Source: Roseomonas sp. HF4
GTDB taxonomy: Bacteria > Pseudomonadota > Alphaproteobacteria > Acetobacterales > Acetobacteraceae
NCBI RefSeq assembly: GCF_005222755.1
Contig: NZ_STGD01000001.1
Location: 248,001-312,000 of the forward strand
DNA: 64,000 bases
Reading direction: 5' to 3'
Shown: piece by piece, positions 51,548 through 59,447 of the stretch
How positions within the stretch are numbered: the stretch's first letter is position 1
How the letters are laid out: every line of letters begins with the position of its first letter
Program-made: the position numbers and the translations under genes
Notes under the pieces: model-generated
Told to the model about the DNA's origin: nothing
The model's input: only the letters and a program-made list of their open reading frames with translations
The model's database searches: none

Positions 51548-52768
51548 CTACCCGCCCAGCCTGTCCTTCACGGGAACCCCGCCCTTCAGGATCATGGCGA
51601 GGTGCGCCCCCTGGTCCTGCAGCAGGCCGAGATCGGCCAGCGGGTCGCCATCGACCACCAGCAGGTCCGCGAGATAGCCTTCCGCCACGCGGCCGAGCCG
51701 CCCCGCCATGCGCACCACCTCGGCGCCATGCACCGTCGCCTGGCGCAGCACCTCGGCCGCCGGCAGCGCCTCGGCGCGGATCAGCAGTTCCTCAGCCTGG
51801 TATTGCTTGGGCGCGCGGAACAGGTCGGTGCCGAGCGCCATGCGCACCCCGGCACGGCGCGCGATCTCGAGCGAGCGGGTGCCGGTCGCCAGCACCTCGC
51901 GCGCCTTCTCGAGGTGGAAGGCCGAGATCCCGACCTCGGCGGCATGCTGCACGACGCGCCGATAGACGACCAGCGTCGGCACCAGGATTGCGTCGCGGGC
52001 CGCCATCAGCGCGGCCGAGGACTCGTCCAGGAAATTGCCGTGCTCGATGGTGCGAACGCCGCAGCCGACGGCGCGCGCGATGGCAGTCGGCGTGTAGGCG
52101 TGCGCCGCGACGTACTTCCCCGCCCGCGCCGCCTCGTCCACCACCGCCTCGATCTCGGCCAGCGCGTACTGGTCGTAGTCGACCGGATCGGCCGGGCTCG
52201 AGATGCCGCCCGAGGCCATGATCTTGATCTGGTCGACGCCGCGGCGGATCTCCTCCCGCGCCGCGCGGCGCACCGCGTCCACGCCGTCGGCGACCACCAT
52301 CATGTTGGCCTCGGCGCGCAGCGCGCAGGCGGGGCAGGCATCGGCGGGGTTGCGCATGTCGCCATGCCCGCCGGTCTGGCTCAGCGGCCGGCCGGAGACG
52401 AACATGCGGGGGCCGGGGAACAGCCCCTCCTCCACCGCGCGCCTGAGCCCCGCATCGGCGCCGCCCATGTCGCGGATCGTAGTGAAGCCGCGCGCGAGCG
52501 TCTGTTCCAGCAGCCGCGCCGCGCGCGCGGTCACGAGCGACGGGAACAGCGTTGGATAGGGCACCATGCCGTCGGCGCAGACATGCACGTGGCAGTCGAT
52601 CAGCCCGGGCATGACGGTCCGCCCGCCGAGGTTCACCACGCGCGCGCCACCTGCCGCGAGGCCGGGCGCGACGGCCGCGATCCGCTCGCCCTCCAGCAGC
52701 ACGTCGGCATGCACCAGCGCGCCGGCGGCGACATCGAGCACGGCGCCGCCGCGCAGCAGGGTCCGCAT
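51548..52768 (-). CDS. Metal-dependent amidohydrolase (imidazolonepropionase-like)
   Basis: 406 residues of the amidohydrolase superfamily. VMPGLIDCHVHV supplies the HxH metal ligands (about 57-65), then FTTIRDMGGADAGLRRAVEE, IKIMASGGISSPADPVDYDQ, AAHAYTPTAIARAVGCGV, IEHGNFLDESSAALM and ALGTDLFRAPKQ with the catalytic Asp. The family hydrolyses cyclic amides, dipeptides with proline, or related compounds. Last gene of a four-gene operon with a GntR regulator and a TctC receptor, which suggests breakdown of an imported compound. Confidence 0.88.
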   Translation of the reverse strand: MRTLLRGGAVLDVAAGALVHADVLLEGERIAAVAPGLAAGGARVVNLGGRTVMPGLIDCHVHVCADGMVPYPTLFPSLVTARAARLLEQTLARGFTTIRDMGGADAGLRRAVEEGLFPGPRMFVSGRPLSQTGGHGDMRNPADACPACALRAEANMMVVADGVDAVRRAAREEIRRGVDQIKIMASGGISSPADPVDYDQYALAEIEAVVDEAARAGKYVAAHAYTPTAIARAVGCGVRTIEHGNFLDESSAALMAARDAILVPTLVVYRRVVQHAAEVGISAFHLEKAREVLATGTRSLEIARRAGVRMALGTDLFRAPKQYQAEELLIRAEALPAAEVLRQATVHGAEVVRMAGRLGRVAEGYLADLLVVDGDPLADLGLLQDQGAHLAMILKGGVPVKDRLGG

Positions 52769-52775
52769 CGCGCGC

Positions 52776-53753
52776 TCAGCTCGCGCGGATGTTCGCTTCG
52801 CGGACCAGGCGCTCGAACTTCGCGTGCTCGCGCACCAGCATGGCCTGCACCTCGGCCGCGGGCGGCAGGGTCGCGGCGGGAATGGTGCCGACGCTGCGAA
52901 GCTTCTGCTGCACCGCCGGCGTGGACAGCACCTTCGTGTAGGCGCCGTGGATGCGCGCCAGCGCCGCATCCGGCAGCCCGCGCGGCGCGACCGCGATGTA
53001 CCAGCTGTCCATGTTCGCCTCGGGCACGCCGGCCTCGGTCAGCGTCGGCACGTCGGGCAGGTCCGGCGAGCGCGTCGAGCCGATGGCGGCGACCGCGCGC
53101 ATCGTCCCGCTCTGGATGTGCTGCTTGGCGAGCCCCGTGCTCAGCACCGCGAGGTCGAGACGCCCGGCCAGCATGTCGAGGATGCCGGGCGGCAGCCCGC
53201 GATAATCCACCGCCGTCACCTGGAAGCCCATGACGCGCTGCATGAGTTCCATCGACATGTGCGCGAAGCTGCCATTGCCGGCGCGGAGGTAGTTGAGCTG
53301 CCCCGGCCGCGCCTTGGCCAGCGCGGCCACGTCCTGGATGGTGCGCGCGGTCGAATCGCCGCGCACCACCACGACCGAGACGCTGTGCGAGACCAGCGAC
53401 AGCCCCTGGATCGCCTCCACCGGGTGGAAGCCGGACGGCGTCAGGATGGGCGCCACGATGTTGCCGAGCGACGCCATGAGCCAGGTATGCCCGTCGGGTG
53501 CCGCCTGCACGAGTTGCTGCGAGCCGATCAGCCCGCCCGCGCCGGTGCGCACGTCGATCACGACCGGCTGGCCCAGTTCGGCCGCGAGTTCGTCGGTGTG
53601 CGTGCGCATCACCAGGTCGACGATGCCCCCCGCCGGGAAGGGGCAGATGAAGCGGATCGGCCGGCTGGGGAAGGCCTGGGCCAGCGCGGGGCGGGCCAGC
53701 GGCAACAGGGCGGCGGCGCCGAGCAGCGCGCGGCGCGGCATGAAGGCGGTCAT
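52776..53753 (-). CDS. TctC/Bug solute-binding protein in amidohydrolase operon
   Basis: 325 residues; signal MTAFMPRRALLGAAALLPLA with cleavage after ALAQA. Bug motifs: FPSRPIRFICPFPAGGIVDL, VIDVRTGAGGLIGSQQLVQA, APDGHTWLMASLGNIVAPIL, LNYLRAGNGSFAHMSMELMQ and VPTLTEAGVPEANMDSWYIA. No TctAB gene nearby, so it must share a membrane pair. Overlaps the regulator gene by 4 bases upstream and is 7 bases from the amidohydrolase, so its ligand is probably that enzyme's substrate. Confidence 0.92.
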   Translation of the reverse strand: MTAFMPRRALLGAAALLPLARPALAQAFPSRPIRFICPFPAGGIVDLVMRTHTDELAAELGQPVVIDVRTGAGGLIGSQQLVQAAPDGHTWLMASLGNIVAPILTPSGFHPVEAIQGLSLVSHSVSVVVVRGDSTARTIQDVAALAKARPGQLNYLRAGNGSFAHMSMELMQRVMGFQVTAVDYRGLPPGILDMLAGRLDLAVLSTGLAKQHIQSGTMRAVAAIGSTRSPDLPDVPTLTEAGVPEANMDSWYIAVAPRGLPDAALARIHGAYTKVLSTPAVQQKLRSVGTIPAATLPPAAEVQAMLVREHAKFERLVREANIRAS

Positions 53754-54448
53754 GGGGGGGAGACTCCTTCCTGGGGTTCGACGAAGCGCAGCACGGTGAC
53801 CAGGCCGCGCTGCATGTGGTGGCGGAGCTCGGCGCGCATCGCGTCGAGGTCGGGGCCGAGCGCGTGGCGGAGGTAGTCGTCATGCGCGTCGCGGCGCGGC
53901 CCCGGCCGGCCATGCGCGCGGTGATGCGCCGCCCAGTAGAGCGTGAGCCGCCCGCGGATCGCGCCCCAGGCCTGCAGCAGCAGCCCGTGCCCGGCGGCCT
54001 CGTAGACAACGCCGTGCAGCGCAAGCTCGGCGGCGATGCTGGCTTCGTCGTCGCCGGCGTCGATCGCCGCCGTCAGCGCGGCGTGGCGGTCCGCGAGCGC
54101 GGCGCGGAAGGCCGCGTCGCGCCGGTCCCAGGCGGTCTCGAAGGCGAAGGCCTCGAGCGTGGCGCGGAGCGTGTAGAGCTCCCGCGCGACGGTGGCGTCG
54201 AGCGGAGCCACGGTCACGCCGCCCCAGGCCCGCTGCTGAACGAGCAGCCCTTCGTCGAGCAATTCGCGGATGGCCTCGCGCAGCGGCGCCCGCGAAATGC
54301 CGAGCGCGCGGGCCAGCGCCGCCTCGACCACCGGCGCGCCGGGCGCGAGCCTTCCGGCCAGGATCGCGGCGCGCAGCGCATCGGCCGCGCCCTCGCGCAG
54401 CGTCACGCGCGGCAGGGGCTGCGAGCCGATGGCGGCGGCGCCGGTCAT
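53750..54448 (-). CDS. GntR family transcriptional regulator (FCD/FadR group)
   Basis: 232 residues. N-terminal winged helix: LREGAADALRAAILAGRLAP, VVEAALARALGISRAPLREA and IRELLDEGLLVQQRAWGGVT; C-terminal all-helical FCD ligand domain with LYTLRATLEAFAFETAW, and metal/ligand His-type residues in ELALHGVVYEAAGH and AELRHHMQRG. Start ATG 54448, overlapping the aminotransferase stop. It sits inside the operon it likely controls; the perfect palindrome ACTGTCGACAGT at the operon promoter fits its class of operator. Confidence 0.9.
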   Translation of the reverse strand: MTGAAAIGSQPLPRVTLREGAADALRAAILAGRLAPGAPVVEAALARALGISRAPLREAIRELLDEGLLVQQRAWGGVTVAPLDATVARELYTLRATLEAFAFETAWDRRDAAFRAALADRHAALTAAIDAGDDEASIAAELALHGVVYEAAGHGLLLQAWGAIRGRLTLYWAAHHRAHGRPGPRRDAHDDYLRHALGPDLDAMRAELRHHMQRGLVTVLRFVEPQEGVSPP

Positions 54449-55353
54449 GTCGCCGCGCGGTCCTTCAGCGCGTCGTACAACCCGCGCAGCCGCGCCGTGA
54501 CGGGGCCGGGCAGCGCGGCGGGCAGCCTGCGGCCGTCGATGGCGGAGACCGGCGTGAGGCCGCCGAAGGTGCCGGTCACGAAGGCTTCCTCCGCCGAATA
54601 GACGTCCTTCAGCGCGAAATTGGCCAGACGGATGGGGATCCCGTTGTCGCGGCAGAGCGCAATGACATTGGCCCGCGTGATGCCCTGGAAACAGAAATCC
54701 CCGGTCGAGGTGCAGACCTCCCCGCCGCGGACGAAGAAGAAGTTGGTCGCGTTGCAGGACGAGACGAAGCCGGCCGGGTCGAGCATCAGCGCCTCGTCTG
54801 CGCCGGCCTTGATCGCCTGGATCAGCGCGGTGATGAGGTTGAGCCGGCTGTGCGAATTGAGCCGCATGTCGAACATGTCCGCCGGCGAGCAGCGGATGGT
54901 GCTCGTGAACAGGCTGAGCCCCTGCGTCATCAGCGCCGGGTTGGGCTGCTTCCATTCGGCGACGATCACGACCGTGGCCGGCCCGATCGTGTGGCGCGGG
55001 TCCTGGTTCGGCGTCTTCTTGAGGCCGCGCGTGACCATGAGCCGGACGTGGACGCCGTCCTGCATGCCGTTGGCGTCGAGCGTCGCCTGCAGGGCGGCGA
55101 CGACCTCGGCGCGCGTCAGGCCGATATCGAGGTCGATGGCGCGCGCACCCTCGAACAGCCGGTCGAGATGGGCGTCGAGGAAGACCATCCGCCCCCTGTG
55201 CAGGCGCACCCCTTCCCAGACGCCGTCGCCGAGCACGAAGCCGGCATCGAAGACCGAGACGCGCGCTTCGTCCCGTGGCACGAGCGCGCCGTTGACGTAG
55301 ACGCGGACGGCCGCGTTGCGCGGGTCGGCGGGGAAGTCCTGGCTACCGGCCAT
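54445..55353 (-). CDS. Class IV aminotransferase-fold protein with apparent loss of PLP residues
   Basis: 302 residues of the branched-chain/D-amino acid aminotransferase fold: VYVNGALVPRDEARVSVFDA, GFVLGDGVWEGVRLHRGRMV, VRLMVTRGLKK, DEALMLDPAGFVSSCNATNF, GITRANVIALCRDNGIPIR and EAFVTGTFGGLTPVSAIDG are all family-like. However, the segment where the Schiff-base lysine is expected reads LNSHSRLNLI (165-174) with Arg170 and no Lys, and the usual cofactor-anchoring Glu before S/T-x-x-N-x-F is missing (SSCNATNFF, 198-206). Catalysis may differ or be lost. First gene of the operon. Confidence 0.8.
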   Translation of the reverse strand: MAGSQDFPADPRNAAVRVYVNGALVPRDEARVSVFDAGFVLGDGVWEGVRLHRGRMVFLDAHLDRLFEGARAIDLDIGLTRAEVVAALQATLDANGMQDGVHVRLMVTRGLKKTPNQDPRHTIGPATVVIVAEWKQPNPALMTQGLSLFTSTIRCSPADMFDMRLNSHSRLNLITALIQAIKAGADEALMLDPAGFVSSCNATNFFFVRGGEVCTSTGDFCFQGITRANVIALCRDNGIPIRLANFALKDVYSAEEAFVTGTFGGLTPVSAIDGRRLPAALPGPVTARLRGLYDALKDRAAT

Positions 55354-55410
55354 GGGCGGCGTTCGGCGAGGGAGGCGACACGGGCGAGGCGTCCTGGAGG
55401 GTCTTTGACG

Positions 55411-55447
55411 ACTGTCGACAGTAGGGTGCGGCCGAGCGCAGGGTCAA
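55411..55447 (-). promoter_or_regulatory. Promoter with overlapping GntR-type operator
   Basis: Read leftwards: TTGACC (55447-55442), 17-base spacer, CTACTG (55424-55419). The perfect 12-base palindrome ACTGTCGACAGT at 55411-55422 overlaps the -10 element. FadR/FCD regulators bind short palindromes of the TTGTCGACAA kind, and the operon's second gene encodes such a regulator. Binding there would block transcription, so repression relieved by a ligand is the simplest model. Confidence 0.65.
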
Positions 55448-55510
55448 TGACGGGCGGCGGGCCCCCGGCGCGGGCCGCAGGGGCGGCCTGGGCCGGATCG
55501 GATTGCGGGC

Positions 55511-55628
55511 AGAAGGCGGGGGGAGAAGGAAACGTCTCCCCCCGCCCGGCCTCGACCTTTCGTGTCCGTTGGCGCCGATCCATGGGGGTCCCGCAGCGGC
55601 GCCGTGGCACGCTGGGGCTTCCCCACCA
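55511..55628. repeat. Dispersed palindromic element, copy E (diverged)
   Basis: Left end GAAGGCGGGGGGAGAAGGAA and ACGTCTCCCCCCGCC match the start of copy D; the centre retains GTTGGCGCCGATCC. The right half has drifted. Follows the GGDEF gene stop at a distance of about 63 bases. Confidence 0.65.
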
Positions 55629-55690
55629 CCGGACCCTACGAGCGCACCCCCCCAGGACGGGATCAGCACCAGGCACCGGTGCCCGGCGTA

Positions 55691-56266
55691 TCAGGCCACC
55701 GGCGCGTCTCCGACGCGCATCCCGGGCACGAAGCGCCGGATGGCGCCGCAGCCATCCGCCTTTGCCTGCCGCACCGCGAGATGCGCGGCGCGCAGCAGCC
55801 CCGCGGCATCAATCGCGTCATCGGGATAGATCGCGACGCCGACCGACGTGCCGATCACGACGCTGTGGCCATCCAGCAGGAACGGACGGCGCAGCACCTC
55901 GACCATCCTGGTGCTCACGGCCAGCGCGGCGGCACCGTCGCCCATGTCGTCCACGATCAGCGCGAAGGCGTCGCCACCGATCCGCGCGGCCAGGTCGCGT
56001 GCGCGGGTGCAAAGCCTGATCCGTTCCCCCACCGCCCGCAGCAGCGCATCGCCGACGTCGCGGCCGAAGGTGCCGTTCACTGCCCCGAAGCGATCGATGT
56101 CGAGCGTCACGACGGCGACGGCGCCGCCGGCGAGCCATGCATCCGCCACCGCGGCCTCGACCGCGATCAGGAAGGGCTCGCGCCGCAGGAGGCCCGTCAG
56201 GCCCTCGATGATGCCGTTGGGCGGGGCCGGAGATGCGGCGCGGGGGCGCAGGAGGCCGTAGGTCAT
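55691..56266 (-). CDS. Stand-alone GGDEF-domain protein with degenerate active site
   Basis: 191 residues, essentially one GGDEF domain: GIIEGLTGLLRREPFLIAVE, VTLDIDRFGAVNGTFGRDVG, DALLRAVGERIRLCTRARDL, ARIGGDAFALIVDDMGDGAA and VIGTSVGVAIYPDDAIDAAG. The signature is GGDAF instead of GG(D/E)EF and the metal Asp in LDIDRF is kept. An inactive cyclase that binds GTP or c-di-GMP, or a weak enzyme, are both possible. No sensor, membrane or EAL domain is attached. Confidence 0.82.
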   Translation of the reverse strand: MTYGLLRPRAASPAPPNGIIEGLTGLLRREPFLIAVEAAVADAWLAGGAVAVVTLDIDRFGAVNGTFGRDVGDALLRAVGERIRLCTRARDLAARIGGDAFALIVDDMGDGAAALAVSTRMVEVLRRPFLLDGHSVVIGTSVGVAIYPDDAIDAAGLLRAAHLAVRQAKADGCGAIRRFVPGMRVGDAPVA

Positions 56267-56312
56267 GATGCGGCCCGAGTATCGGGACGCATCCTTAACA
56301 GGCTGCCAACAA

Positions 56313-56339
56313 CCCCCGGCGCGTGGCGCGCGCCGGGGG
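56313..56339 (-). terminator. Hairpin downstream of pntB
   Basis: CCCCCGGCGCG / CGCGCCGGGGG, 11-bp stem with a 5-base loop, 10 bases after the pntB stop, followed leftwards by TTGTTGG. Moderately T-rich, so a plausible operon terminator. Confidence 0.6.
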
Positions 56340-56348
56340 CGGCAGGCG

Positions 56349-57752
56349 CTACCGCTGCAGCGCCTGCACGATCTCCTGCGTCACCTTCTTGGCGTCGCCG
56401 AAGAGCATCATGGTGTTCGGGCGGAAGAACAGCTCGTTCTCAACGCCGGCGTAGCCGGACGCCATGCCGCGCTTGATGAAGAACACCGTCTTGGCGCGCT
56501 CCACGTCCAGGATCGGCATGCCGTAGATGGCCGAGGACTTGTCGGTCTTGGCCGCCGGGTTGGTCACGTCGTTGGCGCCGATCACGAAGGCCACGTCGGC
56601 GTCGGCGAACTCGGGGTTGATCTCCTCGAGCTCGAAGACCTCGTCGTAGGGCACGTTGGCTTCCGCCAGCAGCACGTTCATGTGGCCGGGCATGCGGCCG
56701 GCCACCGGGTGGATGGCGTACTTGATCTCGACGCCTTCCTTCTTGAGCAGGTCCGCCATCTCCCGCAGCACCTGCTGGGCCTGCGCGACTGCCATGCCGT
56801 AGCCGGGCACGACGATGATCTTCTGCGCGTTCTTCATCATGTAGGCAGCGTCTTCCGCGCTGCCGGCCTTGACCGGCGGGCGGTCGGTGTCGCCGCCGGC
56901 GGCCGCCGTGCCGCCTTCCGACCCGAACCCGCCCAGCAGCACGTTGATGATGCTGCGGTTCATGCCCTTGCACATGATGTAGGACAGGATCGCGCCCGAG
57001 GCGCCAACCAGCGCGCCGGTGATGATGAGCAGCAGGTTGCCGATCGTGAAGCCGATGCCCGCCGCCGCCCAGCCCGAATAGCTGTTCAGCATGGACACCA
57101 CGACCGGCATGTCCGCGCCGCCGATCGGGACGATCAGCAGGAAGCCGAGCGCGAAGGACAGGATCGCGATCAGCCAGAACAGGATGCCCCAGCCCGTCAG
57201 CGTGAACAGCAGGATCAGCACCGCCAGCAGGATGCCGAGGCCTAAGTTCAGCTTGTGCTGCCCCTCGAAGGTGATGGGCGCGCCCGACATCCGCCCGTCC
57301 AGCTTCAGGAAGGCGATGACCGAGCCCGAGAAGGTGATGGCGCCGATCGCGAGGCCGAGCGACATCTCGAGCAGCGAGGCGGTCTTGATGTTGCCGCGGA
57401 TGCCGATGCCGAAGGATTCGGGGCTGTAGAACGCCGCTGCCGCTACGAACACCGCCGCCATGCCGACCAGCGAATGGAAGGCGGCGACCAGCTGCGGCAG
57501 CGCCGTCATCTGAATGCGCTGCGCGACCACCGTGCCGATGGTGCCGCCGATGGCGAGGCCCGCCACGATCAGCATGAAGCCGCCGAAGTCGATGCCGCCC
57601 TTGAAGATGGTCGCGACGATCGCGACGCCCATCCCGATCATGCCGTAGGTGTTGCCCTGCCGGCTGGTCTCGGGATGGCTCAGCCCGCGAAGCGCGAGGA
57701 TGAAGAGGACCGACGCCGCCAGGTAGGCGAAGGTCGAGAGCGTGACGCCCAT
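56349..57752 (-). CDS. pntB: NAD(P) transhydrogenase subunit beta
   Basis: Membrane and NADP(H)-binding subunit of the proton-pumping transhydrogenase, which makes NADPH from NADH using the proton gradient. 467 residues: about nine helices (AYLAASVLFILALRGLSHPE, IGMGVAIVATIFKGG, AFHSLVGMAAVFVAAAAFY) then domain III with IIVVPGYGMAVAQAQQVLRE, IHPVAGRMPGHMNVLLAEAN, VIGANDVTNPAAKTDKSSAI and YGMPILDVERAKTVFFIKRG. Four bases separate it from pntAB. Confidence 0.96.
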   Translation of the reverse strand: MGVTLSTFAYLAASVLFILALRGLSHPETSRQGNTYGMIGMGVAIVATIFKGGIDFGGFMLIVAGLAIGGTIGTVVAQRIQMTALPQLVAAFHSLVGMAAVFVAAAAFYSPESFGIGIRGNIKTASLLEMSLGLAIGAITFSGSVIAFLKLDGRMSGAPITFEGQHKLNLGLGILLAVLILLFTLTGWGILFWLIAILSFALGFLLIVPIGGADMPVVVSMLNSYSGWAAAGIGFTIGNLLLIITGALVGASGAILSYIMCKGMNRSIINVLLGGFGSEGGTAAAGGDTDRPPVKAGSAEDAAYMMKNAQKIIVVPGYGMAVAQAQQVLREMADLLKKEGVEIKYAIHPVAGRMPGHMNVLLAEANVPYDEVFELEEINPEFADADVAFVIGANDVTNPAAKTDKSSAIYGMPILDVERAKTVFFIKRGMASGYAGVENELFFRPNTMMLFGDAKKVTQEIVQALQR

Positions 57753-57756
57753 GGCC

Positions 57757-58152
57757 TCAGCTCCCCTTCTTCTTGAACATGGCCAGCATACGTCGCGTCA
57801 CCATGAAGCCGCCGAAGATGTTCACCGCCGCCAGCGTCACGCCGAGGAAGCCGAAGACGCGCGCCGCCGTGCTCTCGGCCATGCCGGCCGCCAGGATCGC
57901 GCCCACCACGATCACGGAGGAGATGGCGTTGGTCACGCCCATCAGCGGCGAATGCAGCGCGGGCGTGACGTTCCACACCACGTGGTAGCCGACGAAGCAG
58001 GCGAGCAGGAAGATCGTCAGCAGATACAGGAAGGGAGAGACCGCCTCGGCGGCCGGGGCCGCGGCCTCGGCCATGCGGCGCGCCGTCTCGGCGAAGGCGG
58101 CCGCGCGGTCGGCGATCCCCTGCGCCTGTGTGGCAAGTTCAGTCGGGTTCAT
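57757..58152 (-). CDS. pntAB: NAD(P) transhydrogenase subunit alpha 2
   Basis: Small membrane part of the alpha subunit, 131 residues with three to four helices: [40 protein letters not shown] (the family signature), [12 protein letters not shown] and [20 protein letters not shown]. In this three-gene layout the alpha subunit is split, as in Rhodospirillum. An N-terminal helical segment precedes the membrane part. Confidence 0.95.
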   Translation of the reverse strand: MNPTELATQAQGIADRAAAFAETARRMAEAAAPAAEAVSPFLYLLTIFLLACFVGYHVVWNVTPALHSPLMGVTNAISSVIVVGAILAAGMAESTAARVFGFLGVTLAAVNIFGGFMVTRRMLAMFKKKGS

Positions 58153-58165
58153 CTGTCGGTCCCCC

Positions 58166-59299
58166 TCACGCCGCCGGCTTCATCTGCGGATGCACCACCG
58201 CGCCGCCGCGCGTGAGCATGACACCCTTCACGATATCGTCTTCCTCCGGGAGCTTCGGGGCCTTGGCCTCCTTGTCCCAGAAGGTCGAGAGGAAGGTCAG
58301 CAGGTTGCGCGCATAGAGCGCGGAGGCCGCCGCCGGCAGGCGTCCCGGCCAGTTCGTGAAGCCGAGGATCTTGACGCCGTTCGGCGTCACGACCTGCTTG
58401 CCGGGCTTGGTCAGCGCGCAGTTGCCGCCGGCATCGGCCGCGATGTCCACCACGACCGATCCCGGCTTCATGGTGGCGACCATCTCGGCGGTGACCAGGG
58501 TCGGCGCCTTGCGGCCCTGCACCAGCGCGGTGCAGACGACCACGTCCTGCTTGGCGATGTGGGCTGCCACCACCTCGGCCTGCTTGGCGTAGAACTCGGC
58601 GCTGAGCTGCTTCGCGTAGCCGCCCGCGGTCTGGGCGGCCTTGCTCTCCTCGTCCTCGTAGCCGACGAAGGATGCGCCGAGGGACTTGATCTCCTCCTTC
58701 GCCGCGGGGCGCACGTCGGTGGCGGAAACCCGCCCGCCGAGGCGCCGCGCCGTCGCGATGGCCTGCAGGCCGGCAACGCCCGCGCCCATGATGAAGACAT
58801 TGGCGGCGGGCACCGTGCCGGCCGCCGTCATCATCATCGGGAAGCCCTTGTCGTAGGCGGTGGCGCCCTCGATCACCGCGCGGTAGCCCGCGAGGTTCGC
58901 CTGGGACGACAGCACGTCCATCGACTGCGCGCGCGTGATGCGCGGCAGCAATTCCATCGAGGCCGCGTCGATGCCGGCCTCGGCGTAGCGCGCCGCGGCC
59001 GCGGCGTCGGCGGCCAGCGTGCCTATCAGCAGCGCGCCGCGCTCGACCGCGGCCAGCGCGCCGTCCTCCGGCGCACGCACCACCAGCACGATCCCCGCGC
59101 CGGCCAGCGCGGCGGCGGCATCGGCCGCGAGGCTCGCCCCCGCTTCGGCATAGGCGGCGTCGGGCATGCCGGAGGCATCCCCCGCCCCCTGCTCCACCGC
59201 CACCTCGAGCCCCATGCCGATGTATTTCTTCACCGTCTCGGGCGTCGCGGCGACGCGGGTTTCCCCGCTCCGCCTTTCCTTCAGGATCGCCACACGCAT
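58166..59299 (-). CDS. pntAA: NAD(P) transhydrogenase subunit alpha 1
   Basis: Soluble NAD(H)-binding subunit, 377 residues, alanine-dehydrogenase-like fold. [20 protein letters not shown] opens the protein; the hydride-transfer region is [20 protein letters not shown]-like ([20 protein letters not shown]), nucleotide loop [40 protein letters not shown], mobile loop near [15 protein letters not shown] and [20 protein letters not shown] 59299 is used; the in-frame extension lacks family sequence. Heads the pntAA-AB-B operon. Confidence 0.95.
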   Translation of the reverse strand: MRVAILKERRSGETRVAATPETVKKYIGMGLEVAVEQGAGDASGMPDAAYAEAGASLAADAAAALAGAGIVLVVRAPEDGALAAVERGALLIGTLAADAAAAARYAEAGIDAASMELLPRITRAQSMDVLSSQANLAGYRAVIEGATAYDKGFPMMMTAAGTVPAANVFIMGAGVAGLQAIATARRLGGRVSATDVRPAAKEEIKSLGASFVGYEDEESKAAQTAGGYAKQLSAEFYAKQAEVVAAHIAKQDVVVCTALVQGRKAPTLVTAEMVATMKPGSVVVDIAADAGGNCALTKPGKQVVTPNGVKILGFTNWPGRLPAAASALYARNLLTFLSTFWDKEAKAPKLPEEDDIVKGVMLTRGGAVVHPQMKPAA

Positions 59300-59447
59300 C
59301 CGGGATACCCCCCACGCGCCACAGGAACCGGCGCAGGTAAACGCAAGGCGCCGGGGTGTCCAGCGCCCAACTGAAGACATGCAAGGCCCGCGCCTCGGTC
59401 AGGAGGCACGGGCCGGTCGCGTCAAGGAGGGCCCGGCAGCCGGATTT

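Larger units (their letters stand above)
55354..55690 (-). other. 337-bp region: operon promoter-operator plus palindromic element E
   Basis: Between the degenerate GGDEF gene (ending 55691) and the aminotransferase start (55353), both leftward. The left third holds the promoter (55419-55447) and operator (55411-55422); the rest is mainly dispersed element E and diverged sequence. No gene found. Confidence 0.7.
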
